Below are positions 1-9,252 of a DNA stretch of 64,000 bases, one piece after another. The notes under the pieces are model-generated. The model was not told where the DNA came from, searched no databases, and saw only the letters and a program-made list of their open reading frames with translations. The DNA is from Microcaldota archaeon (lineage in GTDB: Archaea; Micrarchaeota; Micrarchaeia; Micrarchaeales; Micrarchaeaceae), in contig JAKAWW010000001.1 of the NCBI GenBank assembly GCA_021816895.1, positions 186,001-250,000 of the forward strand. Reading direction: 5' to 3'. Both the position numbers and the translations under genes were made by a program. How positions within the stretch are numbered: the stretch's first letter is position 1; each line of letters opens with the position of its first letter.

Positions 1-1
1 T

Positions 2-778
2 TTCCAGAACTTCGTTCCTAACGAAGATGCGCTTGTAAACCTCTTCACAACTGTAATGCAAATTCCGGGTATAAAGATAACCAATCCTACCCACGGCCGC
101 ATATCCCCTGCAGCTGCGTATCCTGAGCTTATAGAGAAGCTGTCGAAGATAGTCCGCGCCGGCCCAAGGAGGTGGATAGGTGTGCAGGTCGGCCTTGAAA
201 CAGGAAGCGAGAAGTTAGCCAAGATGCACATGCCGGCAAAGACGCTGCCGCTTAAGATAGGAGTTGACGGAAGCTGGCAGGAGATTGTGTGGAACGGCGT
301 CCACAACATGAACAAGTACTATTGGAGGCCTGCATTCACGGTGCAGGTGGGGCAGGCCGGAGAGACCGACGAAGACAATTGGGATACCGTAGCTCTTATA
401 AACAGGCTGAGCAGTTCTGTAGTTGATGGCAGGCCTTTCGAGTTCACTGTGACTCCTTTGTACAACATGCCTCTTGGCCGCATCAAGGCAAAGAAGGTAA
501 ACTTTGCCGACACGCTCAGCATTTCAGCGCTTGCCGTATACTATGCTTCATACGCCCATCTTGCCAAGATGGCTGCCAGGGATTCAAGGAAAGAGGCAAA
601 GGGCTCGCCGTTGGTAAGGATTGGCACCTCTTCGCTAATCTCGCTTGGCGGCTACATAATGCTGAAGACTGTTGAAAAAATAGCAAGAAAGGCTGGCCTT
701 GACATAGAAAAGGCAAAGCGTTACGGCACAAGCGGCAGCAAGGAAATAGAAAGCTGGGCTGTTGCCGAGAAGCTATAG
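2..778 (+). CDS. Radical SAM (probably B12-binding type) protein, 3' part
   Basis: The reading frame is open from the first bases of the window, so this is the C-terminal part (about 258 residues) of a larger protein; the ATG at 56 is internal. The stretch GVQVGLETGSEKLAKM is the conserved mid-barrel segment of radical SAM enzymes of the kind that often carry an N-terminal cobalamin-binding domain; the CxxxCxxC cluster motif would lie upstream, outside the window. The substrate cannot be told. The C-terminal helical tail after residue 190 is not recognised. The GNAT-like gene follows 8 bases later on the same strand, so they may be co-transcribed. Confidence 0.75.
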   Translation, partial: FQNFVPNEDALVNLFTTVMQIPGIKITNPTHGRISPAAAYPELIEKLSKIVRAGPRRWIGVQVGLETGSEKLAKMHMPAKTLPLKIGVDGSWQEIVWNGVHNMNKYYWRPAFTVQVGQAGETDEDNWDTVALINRLSSSVVDGRPFEFTVTPLYNMPLGRIKAKKVNFADTLSISALAVYYASYAHLAKMAARDSRKEAKGSPLVRIGTSSLISLGGYIMLKTVEKIARKAGLDIEKAKRYGTSGSKEIESWAVAEKL

Positions 779-786
779 GTATTTGG

Positions 787-1062
787 ATGGCGCGCATACT
801 GCATGACAGGAAGGAAGGCAGATTCTACATGCGCACGCCAGATGGCGATGCAGAGCTCCTTTACGGCGTAAGGTCAGGCATAATGTACATCTACCACACA
901 TACGTTCCTGAAGGCGCCCGCAACGAAGGCATAGCGGAAAAGCTCGCTGATGCCGCCTTTGCGTTCGCGATAAAGAGCAAGCTTAAGGTAAAGCCTGCTT
1001 GCAGCTATATAGAATACTATCTTTCAAAGCGTAAGGAGATGCAGATTTATGCAGTACAATGA
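787..1062 (+). CDS. Small GNAT-like acetyltransferase (NATD1/YidJ type)
   Basis: A 91-residue protein matching the short GNAT-like family represented by NATD1. Typical traits are the early beta strands (FYMRTPDGDAELLYGV), the central acetyl-CoA loop segment VPEGARNEGIAEKLADAAF, where the R/G-rich turn binds cofactor, and the late CSYIEYYL strand. Family members are small stand-alone domains; their acceptor is usually unknown. The gene overlaps the start of cgi121 by 14 bases, and the ribosome binding site of cgi121 lies inside it, so the two are translated from one message. Role in the cell: not determinable. Confidence 0.75.
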   Translation: MARILHDRKEGRFYMRTPDGDAELLYGVRSGIMYIYHTYVPEGARNEGIAEKLADAAFAFAIKSKLKVKPACSYIEYYLSKRKEMQIYAVQ

Positions 1063-1525
1063 CGAGATGCTCGACGCACCTGACGAGATATTCAAGAAAT
1101 TTTATCCTAGTGCAGGCATTGAAAAGATACTGGAAAAAGCGCAGGAGCTTAGCTTGGGCAGCACCGTGGTGCAGGTATTCGATGCCCGTGCCATATTTAG
1201 CAGGGAGCATCTTCAGCTTGCTTATGCGAACGCTGTGCTTGCCACAATAGAGAAAAGAAGCAGGTCAAAAAGCATATCGATGGAGATGATGCTGTATGCA
1301 GCGCTGACTCTGCAGATAAGCGACGCAATAAAATTGGTCGGAATAAAGGGCAGCACTGAGGCAGTGCTATTTTCAAACAGTAATGAAGCGTATAACCGCA
1401 TCAAAGGCATGCTTGGCCGCGTAGGGGAACTTGGCGGCACAAACGACAGTGCTTTGAAAATATTGGGCGTCAATGATTTCCAGGGCATCATGAACAAGAT
1501 GTCGCTGATGAGTATAAGCGACTAG
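1049..1525 (+). CDS. cgi121: KEOPS complex subunit Cgi121
   Basis: A 158-residue homologue of Cgi121/TPRKB, the KEOPS subunit that binds tRNA and helps Kae1/Bud32 make the N6-threonylcarbamoyl adenosine at position 37 of ANN-decoding tRNAs. Visible family signature: a helix with HLQLAYANAVLA, then SMEMMLYAALTLQISDAIKL, then GIKGSTEAVLF. The start is set by AGGAGATG eight bases upstream, inside the preceding gene. The 3' end overlaps the convergent nuclease gene by four bases. The other KEOPS subunits are not in this window. Confidence 0.85.
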   Translation: MQYNDEMLDAPDEIFKKFYPSAGIEKILEKAQELSLGSTVVQVFDARAIFSREHLQLAYANAVLATIEKRSRSKSISMEMMLYAALTLQISDAIKLVGIKGSTEAVLFSNSNEAYNRIKGMLGRVGELGGTNDSALKILGVNDFQGIMNKMSLMSISD

Positions 1526-2160
1526 CCCTTATACTGCCTATTAAGGATCTTGGCAATAAGTTCAGCCTTCTTTTTGCCTATCTTGTCTACGGACATGAGC
1601 TCCTCGCTGCTGGCATTTGCTATGTTTCTTATCGATCCAAAATGTGCAAGCAGCGACCTGGCTATCTTGGCGCCTACACCTGGAAGATTCCCTACAATAA
1701 GCTCTTGGAACTGCGTGTCATTGTACGCCCTGGCGCCTCCCTTGGGCGAAGGTTCCCTCTGCTTGTCTGCTTGCTCGTGTTTTGCAAGGCTTGCCATGAG
1801 CTCTGCTGTCTCTTTGCTGCTTTCCGTGGCTATGCATACTATGCCGTATTCGATGTATATATAAGTGATAGTGCCATTTATTACAGCACTTTTGAGCCTG
1901 AATTCGCCATCGCCCTCTATTATCAGGATTGGAAATTCATAGTGCTCTTTTAGCCTGTGTATCTGGTCGAATAGCCTTCCATCGATGAGCGAGCTTTCGA
2001 AGTCGCCCATTGTCTTCCTCTCTATGCACACCCTGTCGGATATCGCATAATCGCCAACGGGCAATGCCTTTATCTCAATGTCAAGCCCTTTTGCTTCCAA
2101 AGCGCTCGTTATGTCGCTGTTGCGTTCCCTGCTGTCCACGATAATCTTTGGTGTGTGCAT
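1522..2160 (-). CDS. XPF/ERCC4-type structure-specific endonuclease, helicase-less form
   Basis: A 212-residue protein with an ERCC4 nuclease domain (residues 1-140) and a C-terminal tandem helix-hairpin-helix region (about 150-208). The active-site pattern is complete: VDSRER near residue 8, then GDYAI..CIERKTMGDF, the GDxnERKxxxD motif of XPF/Mus81/Hef. The HhH part shows NLPGVGAKIARSLLAHFGS and MSVDKIGKKKAELIAKI. There is no N-terminal helicase, so it resembles the short crenarchaeal XPF, which depends on PCNA, rather than euryarchaeal Hef. It probably cuts 3' flaps, forks or nicked junctions. No clear PIP box is visible at the C-terminus (NRQYKG). Confidence 0.88.
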   Translation of the reverse strand: MHTPKIIVDSRERNSDITSALEAKGLDIEIKALPVGDYAISDRVCIERKTMGDFESSLIDGRLFDQIHRLKEHYEFPILIIEGDGEFRLKSAVINGTITYIYIEYGIVCIATESSKETAELMASLAKHEQADKQREPSPKGGARAYNDTQFQELIVGNLPGVGAKIARSLLAHFGSIRNIANASSEELMSVDKIGKKKAELIAKILNRQYKG

Positions 2161-2169
2161 GTAGTCACG

Positions 2170-4353
2170 CTACGAAAACGTTATGTTAGCCAAATACGCT
2201 TGGCTGGATTGCTGTGTTATGAAGAATAGTATGTTCCCGTATGGGCCAGAAGCAAGAGTGGCATTAAGCATGTAATGGCGAAGCGATGCGCTTGTGTTGA
2301 ATGCGCCTAGCAAAACTGTCCTATTGTCATATAATTCGCCTATCTCTATTGCACCTTTCCTTGGAGAATAGGCATCAAATCCTATCCTTGCTGCTATCTC
2401 TTGAATGCCATTGCCTCCTGCTTGTGCTGCCGTAGCGTTGCCGTATGGCGCATAGACCGTAACTGCTCCGTAAAGGCTGCCGTTGCGCTGCATGCCCAAT
2501 CCCCAAAGCTGCACCGATGTGGCATTAACGTATGTGCTAACCGGCAGCCAGCCGTTAAGCATGGGATAAGCCACAAAGCTCCTGTATACGGAAGCATTTA
2601 TCGCCCTTGCAGTTTCAAAGGCGATATTATTCGCGCCGTTGTACACGGGATCGCCGAATACATGCAACATGTAACCGGTAAGGCCAAGAAGGCTTGATTC
2701 GTTGTACGCGCTCTTGTCCACTACGACGATGCCCGTGCCGTAATTGTATAAGGTAAGCAGCGTCTGGTTGGTATAGTTTTGCACCACTGGCGAAGAATAG
2801 GAAAATTCATTAAAATATGCAAGATTCGTGGCTTGAATTGCGAGAGGTACATTATACACAGATTCTATGTCTGTGAAGTTCTCGTTTTCGGAATAGCCTC
2901 CGATAATTGGTTTGCCCATTATGCTCGTATAGAAAGACGTCTCGCTTGCATAGAGCGCCGAAGTGCCATTGCTTGGCGTGTATATGCTCGGCAGGGTCAG
3001 TACTGAAAAGTTGCCGTGCACCTTGGCTATTGTCTTGTATGCTGTGGGTACAGTAACATGTGTGGAAAATGCCGATTGTGCCGCATGCCCAATGGGAAAT
3101 CCGTTGTTTCCCGCCAGTACCAAGAGCGAAATTATTGCGATGACAATAACAGCGGTGTTTTTATGAAGCCTTGGCATTAAAAATTCAACTCCGTATGCGA
3201 AAAGGACTGCAATAGCAAGCGTTGCAAGCAGGTCAAAATATACAGGCTCTTGCATTATATTGAAATATGGAATGTATGAATACAAGACGAAAAGCCCTCC
3301 TATGCCATTTCCGGTACCATTGAGCGTGATAGACGGGCCTAGGGCCAGCCAGCATGAAAAGAAAGCAAGCAGCACTAGCATCTTTGTAGATAATGTCCTG
3401 CGCCTTGCATATGCACCGAGCAGTGCCAAGGCGAGTACCACATAGCCGATGTAAGTGCTGCGGTACTCTGCAAGCTGGTAATATACATGGAAATGCGAAA
3501 CTACGCTGTGAGCAAGTCCGTTGTAATAACTGGGTACAAAAAATGACAGCAGCGTGGTGCTCATTGCCTGCTCCTCTTGGATGCTTTGCGGTGTGTTGAG
3601 CAGCGGCGCATAAGCGGCACCTGCAATTATTGCAGCAGCCGCAAAAAGCAAGAGTATCACAATATACCTTTTTGCCTGCACATCATGGTGCTTAATGTTG
3701 TATGCAATATATGCAACGAAGGCGAATATGAAAAGCGCCTCAAGCAGCAAAGCCTGGTATATGCTGCCCATAAGCGATGCGAGCACAAGAGACACACCCA
3801 TCCATATCGCGCTGCCAGTATACCGTGCTCCGGTAAATGCCCTGATCATGAAATAAACGAACAACGGCATGAACGCCACGAACAGCAGCGGCATGCTTGT
3901 ATAGGCGCCCGCAATGTGTATTGCGCTAAATTCAAACACAAGCCCAGCCGCAAAAGAGCCGTATGCGCTGTGCGTGAGGTGCCTCGCCAGCACAAACATG
4001 AAGAACCCGGAGAGCATGAACCCTGCGAACAATGCAATATTGTATGCGAAAGCGGTGCTGACAATCCCAAGAGGCCCGAATACCACAGGAGTAAGTATTG
4101 AAGCGTACTGTAAGGGCAAGACAGCTCCAACAGGATAGAAAATCATGTCCATCTTGAACGGATTCATGCCATTGAAGAGCGCGTGGTCAATCCACCAGAA
4201 GCTCAACAGGTTGGTGTATGCAAAGGCTCCATTTCCTGGAGCTGTATTTGCAATGCCCGCGGCTAAAGGGAAAAACATTACAATAGCTATGGCAAGATAT
4301 GCCAGTGCTATCCCGATAAGGAAAGTTGTTTGCCCATGCTGCTTTTTAGCCAT
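2170..4353 (-). CDS. Polytopic membrane protein, GT-C/YfhO-like
   Basis: About 727 residues: a dozen or so hydrophobic helices in the first 430 residues followed by a Tyr/Asn/Thr-rich outer-surface domain with many NxS/T sites. The first extracellular loop (FWWIDHALFNGMNPF, then FYPVGA) and the following helices look like the large family of GT-C-fold or YfhO-like membrane proteins that handle lipid-linked sugars. There is no WWDYG motif of AglB, so it is not the oligosaccharyltransferase itself. I start at the internal ATG at 4353, which has GGGGTGG just upstream; the frame is open to 4389. It stands divergently next to a GT2 glycosyltransferase and a flippase, which supports a role in surface glycan assembly. 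Substrate unknown. Confidence 0.65.
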   Translation of the reverse strand: MAKKQHGQTTFLIGIALAYLAIAIVMFFPLAAGIANTAPGNGAFAYTNLLSFWWIDHALFNGMNPFKMDMIFYPVGAVLPLQYASILTPVVFGPLGIVSTAFAYNIALFAGFMLSGFFMFVLARHLTHSAYGSFAAGLVFEFSAIHIAGAYTSMPLLFVAFMPLFVYFMIRAFTGARYTGSAIWMGVSLVLASLMGSIYQALLLEALFIFAFVAYIAYNIKHHDVQAKRYIVILLLFAAAAIIAGAAYAPLLNTPQSIQEEQAMSTTLLSFFVPSYYNGLAHSVVSHFHVYYQLAEYRSTYIGYVVLALALLGAYARRRTLSTKMLVLLAFFSCWLALGPSITLNGTGNGIGGLFVLYSYIPYFNIMQEPVYFDLLATLAIAVLFAYGVEFLMPRLHKNTAVIVIAIISLLVLAGNNGFPIGHAAQSAFSTHVTVPTAYKTIAKVHGNFSVLTLPSIYTPSNGTSALYASETSFYTSIMGKPIIGGYSENENFTDIESVYNVPLAIQATNLAYFNEFSYSSPVVQNYTNQTLLTLYNYGTGIVVVDKSAYNESSLLGLTGYMLHVFGDPVYNGANNIAFETARAINASVYRSFVAYPMLNGWLPVSTYVNATSVQLWGLGMQRNGSLYGAVTVYAPYGNATAAQAGGNGIQEIAARIGFDAYSPRKGAIEIGELYDNRTVLLGAFNTSASLRHYMLNATLASGPYGNILFFITQQSSQAYLANITFS

Positions 4354-4447
4354 GCTGCCACCCCTGCATGAATATTCATTCAAATCCACAGCTGCCTATA
4401 TTCTCTTAATATCTTCCTAATAAATTTATTAATATATAGTGCTTTGA

Positions 4448-5155
4448 ATGAAGAACGACAATTACCGCGACTTGACGGTGATAATTCCAACGCTCAACGA
4501 AGTCGGAAATGTCAGCAAAATAGCCCTGCGCATCATTGGCATGTACAAGGGCGCTCATATCCTCTTCGCTGATGACGGGTCCAGCGACGGCACAATAGAG
4601 GCTGTGCGAAGTCTTTCAAAGAAGCACAGCGAGATCTCCCTATTAGACCATTCCAACGCAAATGTGCACGGGCTTACCGCAAGCGTTATATCTGCTGTCA
4701 TGGAAGTAACTACAAGCAAGATAATAGTAATGGATGCGGATATGCAGCATCCGCTGAACAAGATAAAATCCATATATGACAAGCTTGAAAAATATGACAT
4801 AGTGGTGGGCGTGAGGACCAAAGTAAGATCCTGGGGCTTGCACAGGCGCATAATGTCCAAAGGGATGGCATTTATCGCATATGCAGCGCTAAAGTTCAGG
4901 CGCAAGCATGTATGCAATGACATAATGTCCGGCTTTTTCGGAATAAGGGCAACGCTTTTCAAGAGCATCATAAAAAAGCACAAGGACTCTTATGTTGGCA
5001 CAGGATACAAGGTGCTTCTTGACACGCTAAGGCTGGCAGATGCAAACATAACTGTAGGAGAGGTGCCCTATGGCACATTTCACAGGCGCATGGGGGGCAA
5101 TTCGAAATTCAAGCCCAAAATAATGCTTGATACCTTAAGATCGGCGTTCAGGTGA
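4448..5155 (+). CDS. Family 2 glycosyltransferase (dolichol-phosphate sugar synthase type)
   Basis: A 235-residue GT-A fold enzyme. It has VIIPTLNE at the N-terminus, FADDGSSDGT (nucleotide binding) near residue 40 and VMDADMQHP near residue 96, the metal-binding DxD region. The pattern and length match dolichol-phosphate mannose/glucose synthases, which load a sugar onto a polyprenyl phosphate at the inner membrane face. There is no C-terminal membrane segment. The flippase gene begins four bases after its stop, indicating one transcription unit for glycan precursor making and export. A TATA-like AT-rich stretch lies just upstream (4425-4440). Confidence 0.8.
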   Translation: MKNDNYRDLTVIIPTLNEVGNVSKIALRIIGMYKGAHILFADDGSSDGTIEAVRSLSKKHSEISLLDHSNANVHGLTASVISAVMEVTTSKIIVMDADMQHPLNKIKSIYDKLEKYDIVVGVRTKVRSWGLHRRIMSKGMAFIAYAALKFRRKHVCNDIMSGFFGIRATLFKSIIKKHKDSYVGTGYKVLLDTLRLADANITVGEVPYGTFHRRMGGNSKFKPKIMLDTLRSAFR

Positions 5156-5159
5156 ATCA

Positions 5160-6725
5160 TTGGCTGTGCAAAAAGGTTCTGTAAAGGAGCTTGGGGCAAG
5201 AACAGCCCACGTGGCTACATTCCTTATGCTAGGCCAGCTTGTATCCACTATACTCGCAGGCATAGCATTCATAATAATTGCAAGGATACTAGGTCCAGGC
5301 ACGTATGGCATATACACCCTTGCAATAGCAGTATCCGCGCTCTTCGGCGCCGTAGGCGACTTCGGCATAGGCACAGCATTCAACAAGTTCATATCCGAAT
5401 ACAGGGCTCATGACAGGATTAACAGCATAGAGAAGCTTCTGGCAGACGGATTTGCGACCGTGGTCATTGTGGGGCTACTGTTTGCCTTGCTTACCTTGCT
5501 TTTCAGCGGCCTCCTGGCTTCAACAGTTATGCACGATGCATCATATGCGTACATAGTAGATGTCGTATCCCTGATAGTGTTCCTTTCGCTTTTATATACG
5601 CCAGCATACAGCGCGCTCGTGGGTTTCGGGAAGGGCGCTTACGTAGCAGTCATAATGGCGTCTCAAACCTTGGTGCAAGCTGTTATAGGGATAACCCTTG
5701 CGCTTTATGGCTTTGGGGCTGTGGCACCCATAATCGGCATAATAAGCGGGTTTGTTGTGGGCATATCTATTGCCATTTATTACCTGTATGTAAAGCTTGG
5801 GATGAAGTTGCGCGCTCCCAGTTTTGCAAGGATAAGAAAGCTAATGGGATTCTCGCTACCCCTTGCAGCATCAAATGTATTGGGGGCAATATCAAATAAT
5901 TTTTCACTGCTGTTCTTGGGGATATTTGTATTGCCGGCAATAATAGGCTACATAGGGGTTGCTACAAGAACAATCTCTATCCTTGGCATACTCACAGGCT
6001 CGATAAGCCTTTCCATACTACCGATGTTCTCTTCAACTCTTACCACAGGCATGAAGCGCCACATAGGCAGGATATACAACTATTCGATGTACGTGGCATT
6101 CCTGCTCATAACACCTGTGATCTTGTTCATAGCGGTGCTAGCAAAGCCCTTTGTTGTTACAGTATTCAGCGCTACGTATGGCGGTTCGGCGCTTTTCGTT
6201 GCCATAATAGGCATAGGCACCCTGATAGGCCTTGTGGGCTCATATACTTCTATGTTGCTTATTAGCGCAAGCAAGGTAAGGAAGGTGCTGAAATACAACG
6301 CCATAATGGTATTTGTGGAGCTCGCACTAATGCCTCTGTTCGTTATAGAATTGAAGGGCCTCGGCTTCGTGCTGCTGTTCTACGCTCTGGCTCCTATACT
6401 TCTGTTTGCGCTTTACGTGCGCGCCGCCAGTTCAGTTTTGAACATCAAGCTGCAGTGGAGAAGAATATTAAAAGTGGTTACTGCTAGCCTGATAAGCGCT
6501 GCATTCATGATTCCGTTGGTGCTGCTGTTCGGCAGCAACTACATCCCGCTACTGGTTGCGGCATTGGCTGAGCAGCTTGTACTGTATCCAGCCATAATCG
6601 CATTTACGGGTGCAGCAAGAAGGAGAGATCTGGCGAATCTATCATCTCTCATGTCAAGCATACCACTGTTCGGCTATGTGATAAGTATCATTGCAAGGTA
6701 TGCTCTGATATTTTCAAGAAATTGA
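5160..6725 (+). CDS. Wzx/RfbX-type polysaccharide flippase (MOP superfamily)
   Basis: A 521-residue integral membrane protein with about 14 predicted helices and short loops, typical of the Wzx branch of the MOP exporters. Early segments (MLGQLVSTILAGIAFIIIARILGP, spanning helix 1) and GDFGIGTAFNKFISEY are the usual N-terminal marks of O-antigen flippases. It likely moves a lipid-linked oligosaccharide across the membrane. The start is TTG at 5160, four bases after the glycosyltransferase stop. Its 3' end is convergent with pyrG, with 56 bases between. Confidence 0.8.
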   Translation: MAVQKGSVKELGARTAHVATFLMLGQLVSTILAGIAFIIIARILGPGTYGIYTLAIAVSALFGAVGDFGIGTAFNKFISEYRAHDRINSIEKLLADGFATVVIVGLLFALLTLLFSGLLASTVMHDASYAYIVDVVSLIVFLSLLYTPAYSALVGFGKGAYVAVIMASQTLVQAVIGITLALYGFGAVAPIIGIISGFVVGISIAIYYLYVKLGMKLRAPSFARIRKLMGFSLPLAASNVLGAISNNFSLLFLGIFVLPAIIGYIGVATRTISILGILTGSISLSILPMFSSTLTTGMKRHIGRIYNYSMYVAFLLITPVILFIAVLAKPFVVTVFSATYGGSALFVAIIGIGTLIGLVGSYTSMLLISASKVRKVLKYNAIMVFVELALMPLFVIELKGLGFVLLFYALAPILLFALYVRAASSVLNIKLQWRRILKVVTASLISAAFMIPLVLLFGSNYIPLLVAALAEQLVLYPAIIAFTGAARRRDLANLSSLMSSIPLFGYVISIIARYALIFSRN

Positions 6726-6781
6726 CGGTCTTGCAAATACAATACGTGCAAACCTTTCGCAGCATAAACAAAACCAAGCAA

Positions 6782-8392
6782 TTAGTGCCTAATGCCCCCG
6801 TATTTGATTGCGCTCCCTATAAAGCTTACGAAAAGCGGCGCCGGGCTCTGCGGCCTGGATTTAAGCTCGGGGTGCGCCTGCGTGCCTATGCCGAAAGAGC
6901 CTTTCCACTCTATGTTCTCCACAAGCATGTTGTCTGGTGTCGTCCCGCTTATTACAAGCCCTCTCTTTTCCATAATGGCCCTGTACCTGTTGTTGAATTC
7001 GAACCTGTGCCTGTGCCTTTCGTTAACTAGCTGCTTGCCGTACGCTTCGTAAGTGAGAGTCCCTTTCTTTATCTTTAACGGCCATGAGCCAAGCCTCATG
7101 GTTCCCCCTTTGTACTTTATGTGCTTCTGGTCCTCCATCAAGTCGATTATTTTGTATCTTGCGCTTTTGTCAAATTCCGTAGAATTGGCGCCTTTAAGCA
7201 TGCATACGTTTCTCGCGTACTCGACAGCCATTAGCTGCATGCCAAGGCATATCCCAAGGAACGGTATCTTGTTGTTCCTCGCATATTCTATGGCATTGAT
7301 CATGCCCTCTATGCCGCGCTTCCCAAAGCCGCCAGGCACAAGTATGCCGTCAGAATCTTTTAATGCCGCAGCGATGTCTGATGCTTTCTTGTTTTCAAGG
7401 TTTTCCGACTCTACCCATTTCAGTTCAACGTTTGCGTGGTTTGCCATGCCCGCATGGCTGAAAGCTTCTTTCAGGCTTGCATACGCATCCTTAAGTGCAA
7501 CGTACTTGCCCACTATGCTTATCCTCACACGCCTGTTCCTCTTGCCGTCTACAGTAGAGAGCCAGTCCCTTATGGCTTTCTTGTCCGGTGTACTTGAAAC
7601 ATCAAGCTTTTCAGCGAGCATCTTGCCGAAGCCCTGCTCCATAAGGTGCAATGGAAGCTTGTAAATATTGTCTGAATCATGGTCGTCTATGATATTGCTT
7701 TCTGGCAAGCTGGAGTACAGTGCAAGCTTTGATTTTGCGTTTTCGCTCAGCGGCTTGCTGGACCTGCTTACTATAAAATCAGGCATCACACCTACTTGCA
7801 TCAGCTGCCTGAGTGCAATCTGCGTTGGTTTTGTCTTCTGCTCTCCAACACTTTCAAGTTCCGGCACGTATGTGATTGTGACAAATACAACCTTTTCCGT
7901 GTTTGAGAGCTGCCGCATTGCCTCTATGAAATAGCTGTTTTCTATGTCTCCTACTGTACCGCCTACTTCTATAAGCATGATTTCTGGCTGTTTTGCCTTT
8001 GCAATTGCATTTATCTTTTCAAGTATGTAACTGGTAAGATGCGGCACAATCTGGACATCTGTGCCGAGAAAGTCCCCTTTGCGTTCCTTTGCTATAATGT
8101 CGCTGAAAAGCTTGCCCCCTGTTATGGAAGACATGCTGTCCATTTCAATGTTTAGGAACCTCTCATATGTGCCGAAGTCCATGTCGACTTCGCTCTTGTC
8201 GTCAAGCACAAAAACTTCGCCGTGCCTGAAGGGGTTCATGGTGCCGCAGTCGTAATTGAGGTAACCGTCAAATTTTACAGGCAGCACCTTATGCCCGTAG
8301 AAGGAAAGAATCTTTCCCATAGAAGCGGTCAGGATACCCTTCCCGAGCCCGCTTAGCAGGGAGCCCAGCACTACAACATATTTCGTTTGCAT
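6782..8392 (-). CDS. pyrG: CTP synthase
   Basis: A 536-residue two-domain enzyme turning UTP into CTP with glutamine. The synthetase half begins with a P-loop-like GSLLSGLGKGILTAS and carries DCGTMNPFRHGEVFV and FGTYERF. The glutamine amidotransferase half starts near residue 290 and has the oxyanion-loop GGFGKRG, the nucleophile in GICLGMQ and the partner His-Glu in HPELKSRP; all catalytic residues are present. Length is normal. The promoter is probably the AT-rich stretch at 8405-8425 with a short leader. It sits between glycan genes, where nucleotide sugars are used, but the link is only positional. Confidence 0.96.
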   Translation of the reverse strand: MQTKYVVVLGSLLSGLGKGILTASMGKILSFYGHKVLPVKFDGYLNYDCGTMNPFRHGEVFVLDDKSEVDMDFGTYERFLNIEMDSMSSITGGKLFSDIIAKERKGDFLGTDVQIVPHLTSYILEKINAIAKAKQPEIMLIEVGGTVGDIENSYFIEAMRQLSNTEKVVFVTITYVPELESVGEQKTKPTQIALRQLMQVGVMPDFIVSRSSKPLSENAKSKLALYSSLPESNIIDDHDSDNIYKLPLHLMEQGFGKMLAEKLDVSSTPDKKAIRDWLSTVDGKRNRRVRISIVGKYVALKDAYASLKEAFSHAGMANHANVELKWVESENLENKKASDIAAALKDSDGILVPGGFGKRGIEGMINAIEYARNNKIPFLGICLGMQLMAVEYARNVCMLKGANSTEFDKSARYKIIDLMEDQKHIKYKGGTMRLGSWPLKIKKGTLTYEAYGKQLVNERHRHRFEFNNRYRAIMEKRGLVISGTTPDNMLVENIEWKGSFGIGTQAHPELKSRPQSPAPLFVSFIGSAIKYGGIRH

Positions 8393-8432
8393 AAGGTATC
8401 TTACTGCTATAAATTTTTAAATATTTGCTCCG

Positions 8433-9119
8433 TTATTTTGAATCAAACAGGTGCCTGAACAGTATAAGCAGAAGCTTTATGCCGTCAACGGGCTTCATCT
8501 GTTTTGATACGCCTTCCCTTACCTTGTAGCTTATCGGCAATTCAACTATGTTATAATTCTTCCTCTTAGCCTTGATGAGCATTTCCTCCTCGAAGCCAAA
8601 ATACTGCTCTCTCATATTGAGGGACTCAAACGCGCCCTTCTTGATAGCCCTAAGGCCTGTTTGCGAGTCCTTCACGTGCGTTCCGTACATGACATTAAGC
8701 GCAGCTGTAAGTATCTTATTCCCGGTTTGCACGTATTTCGGCATTACCCTTGTGTTCAGGTCGTGCATCCTGTTTCCTATCGCCAAGTCGGCTCCGTTGC
8801 GCACCTCCTCAATAAGCTTTTTAAGGTCCTGTGCAGAATACGTAGTATCCCCGTCTATGAAGCACACGATCGGGGTGTCAACAAGCTTCTCTGCTTCATA
8901 GCACGCAGCTCCTTTGCCGTTGCTTTTTTGCTTCAGCAGCATTACAGTGCTAGGGTAGCTTTTCTTTATGACATTTTCTCCTTTGTATACGACAATAATG
9001 TTGCATGATTTCATATTGCTCATTATATCCTCTACAACGCTTTCAACTGCGTATTCTGGCTCATTTTTTATCGGGACTATAACTGTGGTATCACTATAAT
9101 CCTCTCCATTTTCAGGCAT
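8433..9119 (-). CDS. Family 2 glycosyltransferase
   Basis: A 228-residue GT2 enzyme. VIVPIKNEPEYAVESVV opens the nucleotide-binding domain; CFIDGDTTYSAQDLKKL near residue 92 supplies the metal-binding acidic cluster; DLAIGNRM and DSQTGLRAI are typical of dolichol-phosphate mannosyltransferase-like proteins. It differs from the 4448-5155 enzyme in sequence, so the block holds two distinct GT2 genes. No membrane helix is seen. It is read in the same direction as pyrG but lies upstream of it, with a 40-base gap that contains pyrG's own promoter-like sequence. Confidence 0.78.
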   Translation of the reverse strand: MPENGEDYSDTTVIVPIKNEPEYAVESVVEDIMSNMKSCNIIVVYKGENVIKKSYPSTVMLLKQKSNGKGAACYEAEKLVDTPIVCFIDGDTTYSAQDLKKLIEEVRNGADLAIGNRMHDLNTRVMPKYVQTGNKILTAALNVMYGTHVKDSQTGLRAIKKGAFESLNMREQYFGFEEEMLIKAKRKNYNIVELPISYKVREGVSKQMKPVDGIKLLLILFRHLFDSK

Positions 9120-9252
9120 TTGTATCCCTGCAAAAGCAATAAAGAATATGCACTACAGCTATTATTACTGCATATTTATATAAACTATTGCTGGACTTCC
9201 TTCTATATAATTGATTTAGCATGATGTTGGTTGCAATACGTTGGTAGTCTAT

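Noticed and set aside
3577-4101. 174-codon frame antisense to the membrane protein
   Set aside because: Basic, Cys/His-rich shadow of hydrophobic codons; no start signal.
2170-4353. AglB oligosaccharyltransferase
   Set aside because: No WWDYG motif; the first loop fits another GT-C/YfhO-like family better.
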